This document shows, piece after piece, positions 17,628 through 29,359 of a stretch of 64,000 bases of DNA. Both the position numbers and the translations under genes were made by a program. The stretch spans positions 248,001-312,000 of the forward strand of contig CAWHNS010000006.1 of assembly GCA_963830715.1 (NCBI GenBank), written 5' to 3'. Source of the DNA: CAVVMA01 sp963830715. Lineage in GTDB: Bacteria > Desulfobacterota > Binatia > Binatales > Binataceae. Under the pieces are notes generated by a model that was not told where the DNA came from, made no database searches, and saw only the letters and a program-made list of their open reading frames with translations. Each line of letters opens with the position of its first letter. Positions within the stretch are counted from its first letter, which is position 1.

Positions 17628-17700
17628 TCCAGAACCTCACCCGCCGTCGCATCCGCTCCGGCACCCTGTCCCTTTCAGAGAGGAGGCCGGGGGAGAGGTT
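17628..17700. repeat. Degenerate GC-rich intergenic repeat, copy 1
   Basis: Contains, in order, CCTCACCCGCCG, GCATCCGCTCCGGCACCCTG, and a hairpin core where CCCTTTC is followed by GAGAGGAGG and GGGGGAGAGG. It lies between the convergent cyclase and membrane-fusion genes. Block order matches the reverse-oriented element at 8765-8835. Confidence 0.5.
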
Positions 17701-17701
17701 T

Positions 17702-18847
17702 CTACTTCTGCGCGCCGTTGTCGGAAGGCAGCGGCTGGACCTGCTCGCCTTCGAGGGCTGATTGGCCTACGTTCAACGCGACCATCTCGTTGCCTTCCAG
17801 TCCCTTGGTGACCTCGACCATCTGACCGTCATCGTAACCGAGGCTGACCTCCGCCAGATGCAGCCGATCTCCGCGAACGACCGGCACGTAAACCCGGCCG
17901 CGGTTGAACACCAGGGCGTCGTCGGGGACGCTGGGCGCGCTCGACGGTATCACGACCCGGATCGCCATCTGCGCATACATCCCCGGATACAGCGCGCGGT
18001 CGCGGTTTTCGAGATCGACTTCGACCAGCATCGTGCGGGTCGCGCTATCAAGCGCGTCCGGATGGCGCGTGACGGTGCCTTTGAATTCGCGCTCCGGGTA
18101 CTCGGTCACGGTGATCGTGGCCGCATCGCCGTCCTTCACAAAGGGCGCAGAACTTTGCGGAAAACTGGCGTAAATCCGGAGCGGACTCAGCGTCGCCATC
18201 GCGATTATCGGCGTGGTTCCATTTGACGGGGTCGTGGCTTGCGGAATTAGCGCTCCGGGATCGAGGTAGCGCGCCGTAACGATCCCGGTGAACGGCGCTT
18301 TGATAATCTCGTAGGCCTGCGTGGCGATCAGGCTCTCCAGCGCAGCCCTGGCCTGGAGCATGGCTGCGCGAGAGTCGTCGGCCACCTGCTGCGCGACCAC
18401 CCCCTGCCTGGCGAGCACCTGATTTCTGTCGTCGGTGAGTTTTGCGATCTGGTAGTTCGCCCGCGCGTTCACGACCTGCTGGTCGAGTTCCGGCGATTCC
18501 AGGATCGCCATTATCTGGCCTTGCTTGACCCGGTCGCCCTTATCGACCCGGATCGTCTTCATGTAGCCGGCGATCTTGGCGTAGATCTGCGTCTCGACGA
18601 AGCCGTGGATCTCGCCCGGCAGCTTGATCTCGCGGATCCGGGAGGAGCGGAGCACGGGCGCGACCAGCACGCGCGGACCGGCGCTGACTTCCTCGTCGCG
18701 CTGCGCAGTCTGGCGGCCCAGCCACAAATCGCGCGCCAGGACCAATCCGGCGGTCGCGACGAACGCCAGCACCACCGCGCTGACCCATCCCGCGTAGAAA
18801 ACCTTGCCGGGAGTCCTGGCGACGTAGTTCTTCGATTCGTCTTCCAT
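17702..18847 (-). CDS. RND efflux periplasmic adaptor (membrane fusion protein)
   Basis: HlyD/AcrA-type adaptor linking the inner-membrane RND pump to an outer-membrane channel. A single hydrophobic anchor (YAGWVSAVVLAFVATAGLVL) is followed by a lipoyl-type half-motif (GEIHGFVETQIYAKIAGYMK), an alpha-helical hairpin around residues 105-155, the second lipoyl half (IIKAPFTGIVTARYLDPGAL), and a beta-barrel domain. The length, 381 residues, is normal. It lies 7 bases after the pump gene on the same strand. No TolC-type channel gene is nearby. Confidence 0.9.
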   Translation of the reverse strand: MEDESKNYVARTPGKVFYAGWVSAVVLAFVATAGLVLARDLWLGRQTAQRDEEVSAGPRVLVAPVLRSSRIREIKLPGEIHGFVETQIYAKIAGYMKTIRVDKGDRVKQGQIMAILESPELDQQVVNARANYQIAKLTDDRNQVLARQGVVAQQVADDSRAAMLQARAALESLIATQAYEIIKAPFTGIVTARYLDPGALIPQATTPSNGTTPIIAMATLSPLRIYASFPQSSAPFVKDGDAATITVTEYPEREFKGTVTRHPDALDSATRTMLVEVDLENRDRALYPGMYAQMAIRVVIPSSAPSVPDDALVFNRGRVYVPVVRGDRLHLAEVSLGYDDGQMVEVTKGLEGNEMVALNVGQSALEGEQVQPLPSDNGAQK

Positions 18848-18854
18848 GACCAGT

Positions 18855-21800
18855 TCACGCCCCGGGCATCGTGATCGCCTCGATCTCGAGGTCGCGCTGA
18901 TGCTTCCCGATCAACTGGCGGCTGAATATCGAGTACACCGCCGGCACGACGAACAACGTCATCGCGGTGGCGGCGAGCAGCCCGCCGATCACCGCGCGGC
19001 CCAGCGGCGCGTTCTGCTCGCCGCCTTCGCCCAACGCCAGCGACATGGGGAGCATCCCCAGGATCATCGCGAGGGCGGTCATCACCACCGGACGCAACCG
19101 GATTCGTCCCGCTTCGATCGCGGCGGCGACCGGATCGTAGCCATCTTCCCGCAGCTCGTTGGCGAAGGTGATTACCAGGTTCCCGTTCGCTACGCCCACG
19201 CCCACCGCCATGATCGCGCCCATCAGGGACTCGACGTTGATCGTGGTGCCCGTCAGGACGAGCATCCAGAGCACGCCCGCCAGCGCGCCCGGCACCGCCA
19301 TCATGATGATGAACGGCTCGAGCCACGACTGGAAGTTGGAGACCATCAATAGATACACGAGAATAATCGCGAGGATCAGCCCGAGCCCGAGCGCAGTGAA
19401 AGATTCGCGCATCGCCTGGCTCTGGCCGCGGATCGCGATTCGGGTGCCGGGCGGCAGAGACCCGGTGCGATCGATCGCGCGCGCAACCGCGGACGACGCG
19501 CTGCCGAGGTCGCGTCCCGCGACGCCGGCGTTGACGTCGATCACGCGCTGAACCGTGTAATGGTTGACAACCGCCGGCTCGATATCCTGGCTGAGCGTCG
19601 CGACATTGGAGAGGAATTGCGGCGGCCGGGCGGTGCCGTCTGAGGACTGGGCGGTAAACGGGGTCGCCGAGAGCGCGCCCATCGAATCGAGCACGTGCTG
19701 AGGCGTCTGCACCAGCACGCTGTAGTTCACGCCGTTGTTCGGATCGAGCCAGTAGTTGGGTTGCACGAGCGTGTTGGAGCTGAGCGAGGTCAGCAGGCTG
19801 GAGGCCACCTGCTGTTGCGTGACGCCCAACTCGAGCGCCTTGGCGCGGTCCACCTTCACCCGGATCGTGGGGTAATCGAGCAACTGCGCGATTCGCACGT
19901 CGACCAGCCCGGGCGTTTTCTCCAGCTCCTTCTTCAGCCGGCTCGCGATATCGTAATCCGATCTCAGATCGTTGCCGGAGATTTGCACGTCGATCGCGCT
20001 GGAGAGGCCGGCGTTCAGGACCTGGCTCACGATATCCGCATCCTGGAAGTACACTTCGATATCGGGAAACCGATCTCTGACCATCGCGCGAATCCGGTCC
20101 TGGTAATATGCAGTCGGCCGATGCCCGGGCTTGAGCGACATCAGCACGTCCGCATCCTGCGGGCCAACGCTGTCAGTCTGGTAGAAGGCGAGGTTGTAGC
20201 TGGTCGGCAACCCGATATCGTCGCTGATGCCCTCGAGCTCCTGGGCCGGGATAATTCCGCGAATCGCGCGCTCGACGGAATCGACTACGCGCTCCGCTTC
20301 CTCGATCCGGGTGCCGGTCGGCGCCCGCACGTGCATCCGCATCATTCCCGCATCGACGGTGGGGAAAAAGTCGGTGCCGACGACGAGCAGCAATCCGGCG
20401 GAGGCGGCTATCAGCAGGGCGACGCAGGCCAGCGAGAAGCGCCGGCGCACGACGAACTTTCCAAGCGCGTCGCGATAGCGTTCTCTGAAACTCTCGAATT
20501 TCCGGTCAAATGCCGTCGAAAACCGCCCGAAAGCTCCGCCCGCCAGCCCCTCCTCGTGCGTATCGCCCAGCAGATAGCGCGCCATCGAGGGGACCAGCGT
20601 GCGCGACAGCAGGTACGAGGTGAGCATCGCGTAGACCACCGCGAACGCCAGCGGCGTGAAGAGGAACCGCGCCACTCCATAGAGCAGCACCACGGGGAAG
20701 AACACGATACAGATCGCGAGCGTGCCGACGAAGGCTGGGGTCGCGATCTGATGCGCACCGTCGAGAATCGCGACCAGCAGCGGCTTGTTCATCGCGTGGT
20801 TGCGATGGATGTTCTCGATCTCGACGGTCGCGTCGTCCACCAGCATCCCGACCGCGAGCGCCAGGCCGCCCAGCGTCATGATGTTGATCGTCTGTCCCGA
20901 GAGTTTGAGGCCGACGATCGCGGTCAGAATCGAAAGCGGGATCGACGCGATCACGATCAGCATGCTGCGCCACGAGCCGAGAAACACCAGCACCATCAGC
21001 GCGACCAGTATCGCCGCGATTCCCGCCTCGCGCACCACGCCCCATAACGCGGCACGCACGAACACCGACTGATCGAAGGTCAGAGCCAGCTTCACGCCTT
21101 TCGGCGCGGTCTCCAGGATTATCGGGATAGTGGCCTTGACCTGATTTATCACCCGCAGCGTGGAGGCCGAGGCGTGCTTGATAATCGCCAGATAGGTGGC
21201 GCGCTTGCCGTTGACCCGCACGACGTTGGTCTGCACCGTATGCGTGTCTTTGACCGGCGCGACGTCGCCGAGCAGCACCGGCGTGCTGCCGCTGACCTTG
21301 ATCGGGAGGCGGTTGAAATCCGGGACGCGCAGCGGGCTGCCGTTCAACTCGACGTTGTACTCGCGATTGCCGATCTTGACCGTGCCGGCGGGAATTATGA
21401 CGTTGCTGTTGCTGAGCGCGTTGCTGATGTCCTGCGGCGAGAGCGAATTGGCATATAGCTCGGTCGGGTTGAGATTCACCATGATCGCGCGGCTCATCCC
21501 GCCGAACGGCGCCGGCGAGGCAAGACCCTCGATCGTGAACAGCCGCACCCGCGCGAAGTTCAGCCCCCAATCAAAAAGCTGCTGCTCGGGCAGCGTGTCG
21601 CTGGAGATTTCCAGCTGCGCGACCGGAACGTTGGCGGCGTTGTAGTCGATGACGTTGGGCGGCTGCATCCCGGGCGGCATGATCCGCAGGATGGTCTCCA
21701 TTACCGCCGTGAGCTGCGAGATCGACTCGCCCATGTCGGCGCCGGGATGGAAATAGACCTTGATTAGCCCGATCCCCGCGAGCGATTCGGATTCAATATG

Positions 21801-22037
21801 CTCGACGTCGTTGACGACGGTTGACGTAGCGCGCTCGCTGATGAGGACCACGCGGCGCTCCATGTCGACCGCCGAAAGCCCCGGGTAGTTCCAGGTGACC
21901 AGCACCACCGGGATATCGATCGACGGGAAGATGTCGATGTTCATCCGGGTGAACGACAGCACGCCCAGGACGAGCATCAGAAGGGCCATCACTGCAACCG
22001 AAAGGGGCCGGCGCAGCGCGAGACGAACTATCCACAT
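18855..22037 (-). CDS. RND efflux pump inner-membrane transporter (AcrB/MdtB-type)
   Basis: Proton-driven tripartite efflux pump of the HAE1/AcrB type, 1060 residues, with the expected two repeats of one plus five transmembrane helices around large periplasmic loops. The helix-4 motif GGLALAVGMLVDDATVEIEN carries the paired Asp residues of the proton relay; AIMAVGVGVANGNLVITFAN is the matching second-half segment. The N-terminus, WIVRLALRRPLSVAVMALLM, is typical. Substrate cannot be inferred. The second-half motif has GVGVANGN where many pumps have GxxxxNxI, which fits the subgroup found next to single adaptors in acidobacteria- and delta-like genomes. Confidence 0.93.
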   Translation of the reverse strand: MWIVRLALRRPLSVAVMALLMLVLGVLSFTRMNIDIFPSIDIPVVLVTWNYPGLSAVDMERRVVLISERATSTVVNDVEHIESESLAGIGLIKVYFHPGADMGESISQLTAVMETILRIMPPGMQPPNVIDYNAANVPVAQLEISSDTLPEQQLFDWGLNFARVRLFTIEGLASPAPFGGMSRAIMVNLNPTELYANSLSPQDISNALSNSNVIIPAGTVKIGNREYNVELNGSPLRVPDFNRLPIKVSGSTPVLLGDVAPVKDTHTVQTNVVRVNGKRATYLAIIKHASASTLRVINQVKATIPIILETAPKGVKLALTFDQSVFVRAALWGVVREAGIAAILVALMVLVFLGSWRSMLIVIASIPLSILTAIVGLKLSGQTINIMTLGGLALAVGMLVDDATVEIENIHRNHAMNKPLLVAILDGAHQIATPAFVGTLAICIVFFPVVLLYGVARFLFTPLAFAVVYAMLTSYLLSRTLVPSMARYLLGDTHEEGLAGGAFGRFSTAFDRKFESFRERYRDALGKFVVRRRFSLACVALLIAASAGLLLVVGTDFFPTVDAGMMRMHVRAPTGTRIEEAERVVDSVERAIRGIIPAQELEGISDDIGLPTSYNLAFYQTDSVGPQDADVLMSLKPGHRPTAYYQDRIRAMVRDRFPDIEVYFQDADIVSQVLNAGLSSAIDVQISGNDLRSDYDIASRLKKELEKTPGLVDVRIAQLLDYPTIRVKVDRAKALELGVTQQQVASSLLTSLSSNTLVQPNYWLDPNNGVNYSVLVQTPQHVLDSMGALSATPFTAQSSDGTARPPQFLSNVATLSQDIEPAVVNHYTVQRVIDVNAGVAGRDLGSASSAVARAIDRTGSLPPGTRIAIRGQSQAMRESFTALGLGLILAIILVYLLMVSNFQSWLEPFIIMMAVPGALAGVLWMLVLTGTTINVESLMGAIMAVGVGVANGNLVITFANELREDGYDPVAAAIEAGRIRLRPVVMTALAMILGMLPMSLALGEGGEQNAPLGRAVIGGLLAATAMTLFVVPAVYSIFSRQLIGKHQRDLEIEAITMPGA

Positions 22038-22069
22038 AAGCTAAGCCGCTGAGCTAAGAAAAGAGCTAA

Positions 22070-22165
22070 CCACAGATGAACGCCGATGCAAATGATTTTT
22101 TCGAAAGAGAGCTTTCGCGGCGGCGAAGCGGGCCGCGATCAACATCTATCAGCGTTCATCTGTGG
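22070..22165. repeat. Palindromic intergenic repeat (CCACAGATGAACGC...GCGTTCATCTGTGG)
   Basis: Perfect 14-bp inverted arms, CCACAGATGAACGC (22070-22083) and GCGTTCATCTGTGG (22152-22165), flank a 68-base centre. Inside the arms GATG and CATC continue the pairing after a short gap. It fills the space between alaS and the RND operon. The style resembles the element at 3650-3707: both begin AACCACA and end TGTGG. Confidence 0.75.
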
Positions 22166-22179
22166 CTACTCTGCTCTTT

Positions 22180-24827
22180 CTAGGTGATTAACGCGAAGAC
22201 GCGTTCGAGAGCCTGATCCAGGCGCGCCGGGTCCTTGCCGCCGGCCTGCGCCATCTCGGGCTTGCCGCCGCCGGAACCGCCGACGATCGGCGCGATCTGC
22301 CGGATGATGTCGCCGGCCTTGAAGCTCGCGATCAGGTCGGGCGTCACGGCGACCAGCAGTGCCGCTTTGTCGCCCAGATCGGATCCGATAGCGATCACCG
22401 CCGAGCCGTGCTTGCTGCGCATCTGGTCGGCCATCGCGCGCATCGCGCCCGGCTCCAGTCCGGAGACTTTGCGGGTGATCACCTTGACGCCCGCGACCTG
22501 GCGTATCTGCTCGCCGCTCTGGGCGCCGCCGCCTGAAACCAGTTTCTGTTCGAGGGCGCGGAGCTTTTTCTCGAGCTCCTTTTCGCGCGCCAGCAGGCGC
22601 TCCAGGCGTTCCAGCGCGGCGCCGTCCCGCGCGCCGAGCTGATCGGAGATTTGATCGAGAATTTTTTCGCGCCGGCGAATCGATTCGAGCGCTCCCTGCC
22701 CGGTGAAAGCTTCGACGCGCCGGACTCCGGCCGCCACTCCCGATTCGCTGTCCAGCTTGAAGAAGCCGATCCGGCCGGTGCTGTTGACGTGAGTGCCGCC
22801 GCACAACTCGACGGAGAAATCGCCCATCCTGATCACGCGCACCACGTCGCCGTACTTGTCGCCGAAGAACGCCAGCGCGCCGGCCTTGATCGCGTCGTCG
22901 TAGGGCATCTCCTCGGTTGTGACTTCGGCGTTCTCCCGAATCCGCGCGTTGATCTCCTCCTCGATCGTCGCAAGCTCTCCCTCCGGCACCGGACCCTTGT
23001 AGTTGAAGTCGAAGCGCAGGCGGTCGGGCGCGACCAGCGAGCCCGCCTGATGGACGCTCGGGCCGAGGATGTCGCGAAGGGCATAGTGCAGGATATGGGT
23101 CGCGGAATGATTGAGCATCGCGGCGTCGCGCCGCGCGCGATCGACCTTGAGCGTAATCCGCGCGCCCTTCGCGAAGTCGCCGGGTTCGCCCTTCAGGACC
23201 TTCCCGATGTGAACGATCGAGCCGTCGGACTTGCGCGTATCGAGCACTTCGAGAATCGCGCCAGTGTCGGCCTCGATCACGCCGCGGTCGCCGACCTGGC
23301 CACCGCCCTCGGGGTAGAAGGGGGTCTCGGCGCCGACCACCGTCATGCGATCGCTCGAATCGCCGCCGCTCGCGAGCACCTCGGATTCGGCTTCGTAGCG
23401 GCGATAGCCGACGAAGCGCGACGATACGCCCGCTCCGAGCTTGAGTTCCAGCGCGCCCGCTTCCTCCTTGCGTGCGCTGCGCCCGCGCTCACGCTGCTCG
23501 TCCATCAGGCGGTCGAACCCGGCGACATCGACGTCTATTCCCTCGTCGCGCAGAACATCCTGCGTCAGGTCGAGCGGAAAACCGTAGGTGTCGTAGAGTT
23601 TGAATGCGATATCGCCGGGTAGCGTTTGCCGAGCTCGCAGGTTTGCGAGCGCCGCCGACAGCAACTCGAGGCCGCGGCCGAGTGTCTCGCCAAAACTCAC
23701 GGATTCCGCGACGGTTATCTCCTTAATCCGCGACCTGTGGGCAACGAGCTCCGGGTACGCCGTGCCCATCGCCTCGACAACCCCCTCGCAGACGTGCTCC
23801 AGGAAATGCCCTTGAATGCCTGCCCGCTTGCCATGACGGATAGCGCGGCGCATCAGGCGGCGCAGCACGTAGCCCCGATCAGTGTTGCCGGGGATGATGC
23901 CCTCGCTTATCAGGAAGCTGATCGCGCGCGCGTGATCGGCGATCGCGCACAGCGAAACATCGGCGTAGGGTCAGCGCCATAACGAACCGGCGCGCCATAG
24001 ACCCCCGCAATCGCCTCGATGCTCCGGATAATCGTCCGGAACACGTCGATATCGTAATCGCCGAGCAGTCTGCCTTGCTCGAATCCCTGCAGCACCGACG
24101 CGACTCGCTCAAGACCGGTGCCCGTATCAACACACTTCATCGGCAGCGGCGTCAGCCTGCCCGACGCGTCGCGGTCGTACTGGATAAAGACCAGGTTGCC
24201 GAGTTCGACAAATCGTGAGCATCCGTCCACGTTCACCGCGCACTGGCGTGCCGCGATGCGCCGCTGCCGTCGCAGGCATCAGGACCGCGGTCGACGCTGA
24301 TTTCGGAGATGGGTCCGCACGGCCCGGTCTCGCCCATCTCCCAGAAGTTGTCCTTGTCGCCGAAGCGCAGGATGCGGTCTCTGCGGAGCACGCCGAGCTT
24401 TAGCCAGATATGCTCGGCCTCGTCATCGTCTTTGTGCACCGTCGCCCACAGCAGCCTGGGGTCGACTTCCCAGACCCTGGTGATCAGCTCCCAGTGCCAG
24501 CGGAATCGCCTCGGCCTTGTAGTAGTCGCCGAACGACCAGTTGCCGAGCATCTCGAAGAACGTGTGATGGTAGGTGTCGCGGCCGACCGCTTCGAGGTCG
24601 TTGTGCTTGCCGGAGATGCGCAGGCATTTCTGGCAGTCGGCGATCCGCGGCGACGGCGGCGTCCGCACGCCCAGGAAGTAGTCCTTGAACGGGACCATCC
24701 CGGCGTTGACGAACAGCAGCGTCGGGTCGCCCTTGGGGATCAGCGAGAACGACGGGACGATCTGATGGCCCCGCGCCGTGAAGAAGTCGAGGAAGGACTT
24801 GCGGATGTTGTCGGTAGTCCAGCGCAT
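22180..24827 (-). CDS. alaS: Alanyl-tRNA synthetase (frameshifted)
   Basis: Class II synthetase charging tRNA-Ala. N-terminal motifs MRWTTDNIRKSFLDFFTARG, HHTFFEMLGNWSFGDYYK and MGETGPCGPISEI, then NVDGCSRFVELGNLVF; the editing domain carries the zinc ligands HSATH and CGGTH, and the C-terminal domain has GGSGGGKPEMAQAGGKD. Frame changes occur near 24490 (one extra base), 24255 (two extra) and 23965 (one missing); correcting them gives 881 residues, normal for AlaRS. An essential single-copy gene would not survive three shifts, so these are most likely sequence errors. It follows recA in the usual thpR-recA-alaS order. Confidence 0.92.
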
Positions 24828-25005
24828 ACAGTGCTATCTTACGAAAATTAGTGCACGCCGTTCGAGACCCCGTTCGCGCGCGGCCGGCGAAGATGGCTTA
24901 GCGTGGATGGCCTGGGCACCGGCGAACCGACCGCGATGATCCACGCGGACCGCGATGCCCGATAGAGTTCGACCTGCGGCTCGCCCGCGCGTGGAAAATC
25001 GCGAC

Positions 25006-26086
<1,081 letters not shown>

Positions 26087-26165
26087 CGCAATTCCCCGGA
26101 GCAGGTACGCTCTGTTCAATGACCGCCCATCGACGAATCTTGCCACAAACGGGTCGCGGATAGCG

Positions 26166-26764
26166 CTATCGCGCAGCCGGCTTTTCGCTGCCAAGCTCGC
26201 TGAACGCGCGCTCGATTTCGCGATGGATCGCACCCGACGACGACGAGCGGCTTTCGTAGAGCGTCACTGCGTCGATCGTCGAGCGCGCCGAAGTCGCGGT
26301 CGGCCCCGGTTCGAGCTTGCGGCGCAACGGGCCGTCCATCCGCGCAGGGTCGCGAACGCGCGCGATCGTGAGATGGGCGGATAGCGGGCGGCGCTCCGGC
26401 TCGAATCCGCATTCGCACGGCCGCCTTCTCGACCGCCGGCCAGCCGCCCAAGCACCTCATCCTCTCAAGCCCCGCCCAAATCACGCGCGGGCGCGCGAGA
26501 TTTGGAAACGCGCCGATGCCACGTGGTCTCGACTTCAAACGGCGCGGTTTGCGCCGCGACTACGCGAAGCGCCTCGACAGCGGCGGGATGCAGCCGGAGC
26601 TCACCGACGCACCCAGAAAGCGCAGCGTGAGATGGAGATTCCGGTCGGCGCGCCCAGGTGATTCCGTCACTCGGCGAGCGCAATTCATCGATCAGACTCG
26701 CCCAGGGCGCGATCGGTCTCGGCGTCAGCCTCACCGCCACGAAGGCGCGAATGCCTGGGCGCAA
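26166..26764 (-). CDS. thpR: RNA 2',3'-cyclic phosphodiesterase ThpR (multiply frameshifted)
   Basis: 2H-phosphoesterase fold enzyme. Segments in different frames reconstruct the family: RAFVAVRLTP and SLIDELRSPSDGITW, then NLHLTLRFLGAS with the first HxT motif, RGIGAFPNLARPRVIWAGL, and later GFEPERRPLSAHLTIARVRD with the second HxT motif. At least four frame changes are needed. The start is uncertain: TTG 26764 or ATT 26752 lies just before the conserved RAFVAVRL. The gene immediately upstream of recA is thpR in many deltaproteobacteria, supporting the call. Either heavily mis-sequenced or decaying. Confidence 0.7.
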
Positions 26765-26811
26765 GCTCCATCGGAAGGCGCGGCAAGAGTTCCCGGATCG
26801 GCCGACGGCGA

Positions 26812-27411
26812 TCAGCGTGACAGTTCGTGCTCGACCAGGATCAGCCGGTCGTTGCCGAAGAACATCGAGCCATCGACGAACATCGTCGGCGAGCCGAATC
26901 CGCCGCGCTCGATCAACTCGTCGGTGTTGGCGCGGAGCCGATCCTTGTATTCGGGCGTCGCGATTTTGTCGAAGAACTCCCGCTCGTCGAGAGCAACATC
27001 GCGCACGATATCGCGCAGCACCTCGTCGCGGCTGATGTCGCGATCGTCGCCCCAGTAGCTCTCGAATACCCGGCGCGAGTACGGCGAAATCCGGTCGTGC
27101 TCGTGCGCGACGAAGGCGCCGCGCATCGCTTTGACCGAGTTCACCGGAAACACCGTTGGCTGGATGATCTTGATCCCGTAGAAGCGCGCCCAGTCCTGAA
27201 GGTCCTTGGCGTAGTAGCGCGCCTTGGGCTTTACCGGATGCTGCCGAGTTTCGTAGACGGATGGATTGACGGTGTTGAACAGGCCGCCGACCAGAATCGG
27301 CTTCCAGATCAGGCTGGCGCTGTGGCGCCGCGCGACGTCTTCGATCTTCGTGAACGCAAGGTAGGTCCACGGACTCGAGCAGTCGTAGAAGAATTCGAGC
27401 TTCTTGCCCAT
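26812..27411 (-). CDS. DsbA-family 2-hydroxychromene-2-carboxylate isomerase-like protein
   Basis: Thioredoxin-fold protein of the DsbA/HCCA isomerase family. The glutathione-site segment is EFFYDCSSPWTYLAF, with Ser in place of the redox cysteine pair as in kappa-class GST and HCCA isomerases; later GFGSPTMFVDGSMFFGND matches the cis-Pro loop and the conserved G-x-D. The length, 199 residues, is typical. ATG 27411 begins MGKKLEFF. Likely acts on an aromatic or polyaromatic degradation intermediate or as a GST; not determined. It lies 19 bases after ispG on the same strand. Confidence 0.82.
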   Translation of the reverse strand: MGKKLEFFYDCSSPWTYLAFTKIEDVARRHSASLIWKPILVGGLFNTVNPSVYETRQHPVKPKARYYAKDLQDWARFYGIKIIQPTVFPVNSVKAMRGAFVAHEHDRISPYSRRVFESYWGDDRDISRDEVLRDIVRDVALDEREFFDKIATPEYKDRLRANTDELIERGGFGSPTMFVDGSMFFGNDRLILVEHELSR

Positions 27412-27430
27412 CTTCCAACCGCCGATACGG

Positions 27431-28583
<1,153 letters not shown>

Positions 28584-28616
28584 TTTGCCTCGTTCGCCGA
28601 TTCGATCCGCCGGCGG

Positions 28617-28946
28617 TTACTTATGCTCCTCGGTCGCGGCCATTGCGATCGCTCCGTGGCTGAACGCTGCGCCCGCCCGCATCGCCATCGCGACAAACAC
28701 GGCCTCGGCTATTTCCTCGTCGGTCACGCCCTTCTCCTTGGCGCGCCTGGTGTGCGTGTCGATACACCACGGGCACTGCGTGACGTGCGCGGCCGTTATC
28801 GCCATCAACTCCTTCATTTTGGCCGGAATAGCGCCGTCCTTGAAGACGGCCTGATCGAAATCTACGAATCCCTTGAACAGGTCGGGCTTGAGCTGGCGAA
28901 GCTTGCGGAAGTTCTTCGCGCCCTCGACGCCGTGGAAATCAGCCAT
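28617..28946 (-). CDS. Carboxymuconolactone decarboxylase / AhpD-like protein
   Basis: AhpD-like fold of 109 residues with the redox motif TQCPWCIDTHTRRAKEKG, i.e. CxxC followed by a conserved His three residues later, as in alkylhydroperoxidase AhpD-type proteins. ATG 28946 is preceded by GGGAGG at good spacing. It most likely serves thiol-based peroxide defence rather than true gamma-carboxymuconolactone decarboxylation, because the CxxC is complete. It is expressed from an extended -10 promoter about 65 bases upstream and could run on into ispG, 33 bases further. Confidence 0.87.
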   Translation of the reverse strand: MADFHGVEGAKNFRKLRQLKPDLFKGFVDFDQAVFKDGAIPAKMKELMAITAAHVTQCPWCIDTHTRRAKEKGVTDEEIAEAVFVAMAMRAGAAFSHGAIAMAATEEHK

Positions 28947-29012
28947 TTTTCTACCTCCCTGGAGGGTTGGCGGAAGCGCCACGGCCGTCGCGCAGGCCAA
29001 GCGCCACACGGA

Positions 29013-29021
29013 AGTATAGCA
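29013..29021 (-). promoter_or_regulatory. Extended -10 promoter of the AhpD-like gene
   Basis: On the minus strand TGCTATACT gives an extended -10 (TGn-TATACT) with no good -35. Transcription would begin near 29006, giving a leader of about 60 bases. The gene-free stretch 28947-29359 holds this promoter, the divergent promoter at 29209 and a palindrome at 29257; nothing else was recognised. Confidence 0.45.
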
Positions 29022-29208
29022 GACGGCGTCGCCGGCTCCATTGGCCGGGTAGTGCCGTCGTTTTCACAGCCTGGAAGCCTGCGCCACACATTCTCCGCGC
29101 AATCCTCCGTTCATTCTTCGATGATGCGCCGGAGGCATGATGGCATGCCGCGCGCCCGCGAGCGGGTTGCGCCGGCATCGTGCGCCGCGGGTTTTGAGAG
29201 AGTTGCGC

Positions 29209-29237
29209 TTGCATGGTTTTGCGCCGGATCGTATTCT
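29209..29237 (+). promoter_or_regulatory. Sigma70-type promoter for conserved hypothetical gene
   Basis: TTGCAT (29209-29214) and TATTCT (29232-29237) are separated by exactly 17 bases. Predicted start near 29244 leaves a leader of about 115 bases before the gene at 29360. Confidence 0.5.
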
Positions 29238-29256
29238 GACGCACAGTAGGATTTTA

Positions 29257-29269
29257 CGTCATTATGACG
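29257..29269. promoter_or_regulatory. Palindromic operator-like site CGTCATTATGACG
   Basis: A perfect 13-base palindrome with a central T, inside an unusually AT-rich patch, placed 13-25 bases downstream of the predicted transcription start. That position suits a repressor roadblock. No matching palindrome was noticed elsewhere in the window. Confidence 0.45.
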
Positions 29270-29359
29270 AATAATGATTAGGGGGAATTGCCTTTTGCGC
29301 TTCGGCTTGACCGGCTCCGACTCCGTCCTGCGGCCGGCCCCCAACGGGAGTGTTGAGTC

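Noticed and set aside
26087..26165. A LexA (SOS) box upstream of recA
   Set aside because: No spaced GTTC/GAAC or CTGT/ACAG pair with convincing symmetry was found; the lexA upstream region (35403-35518) has only a GTTC-N5-GTTC direct repeat, which is not a known box.
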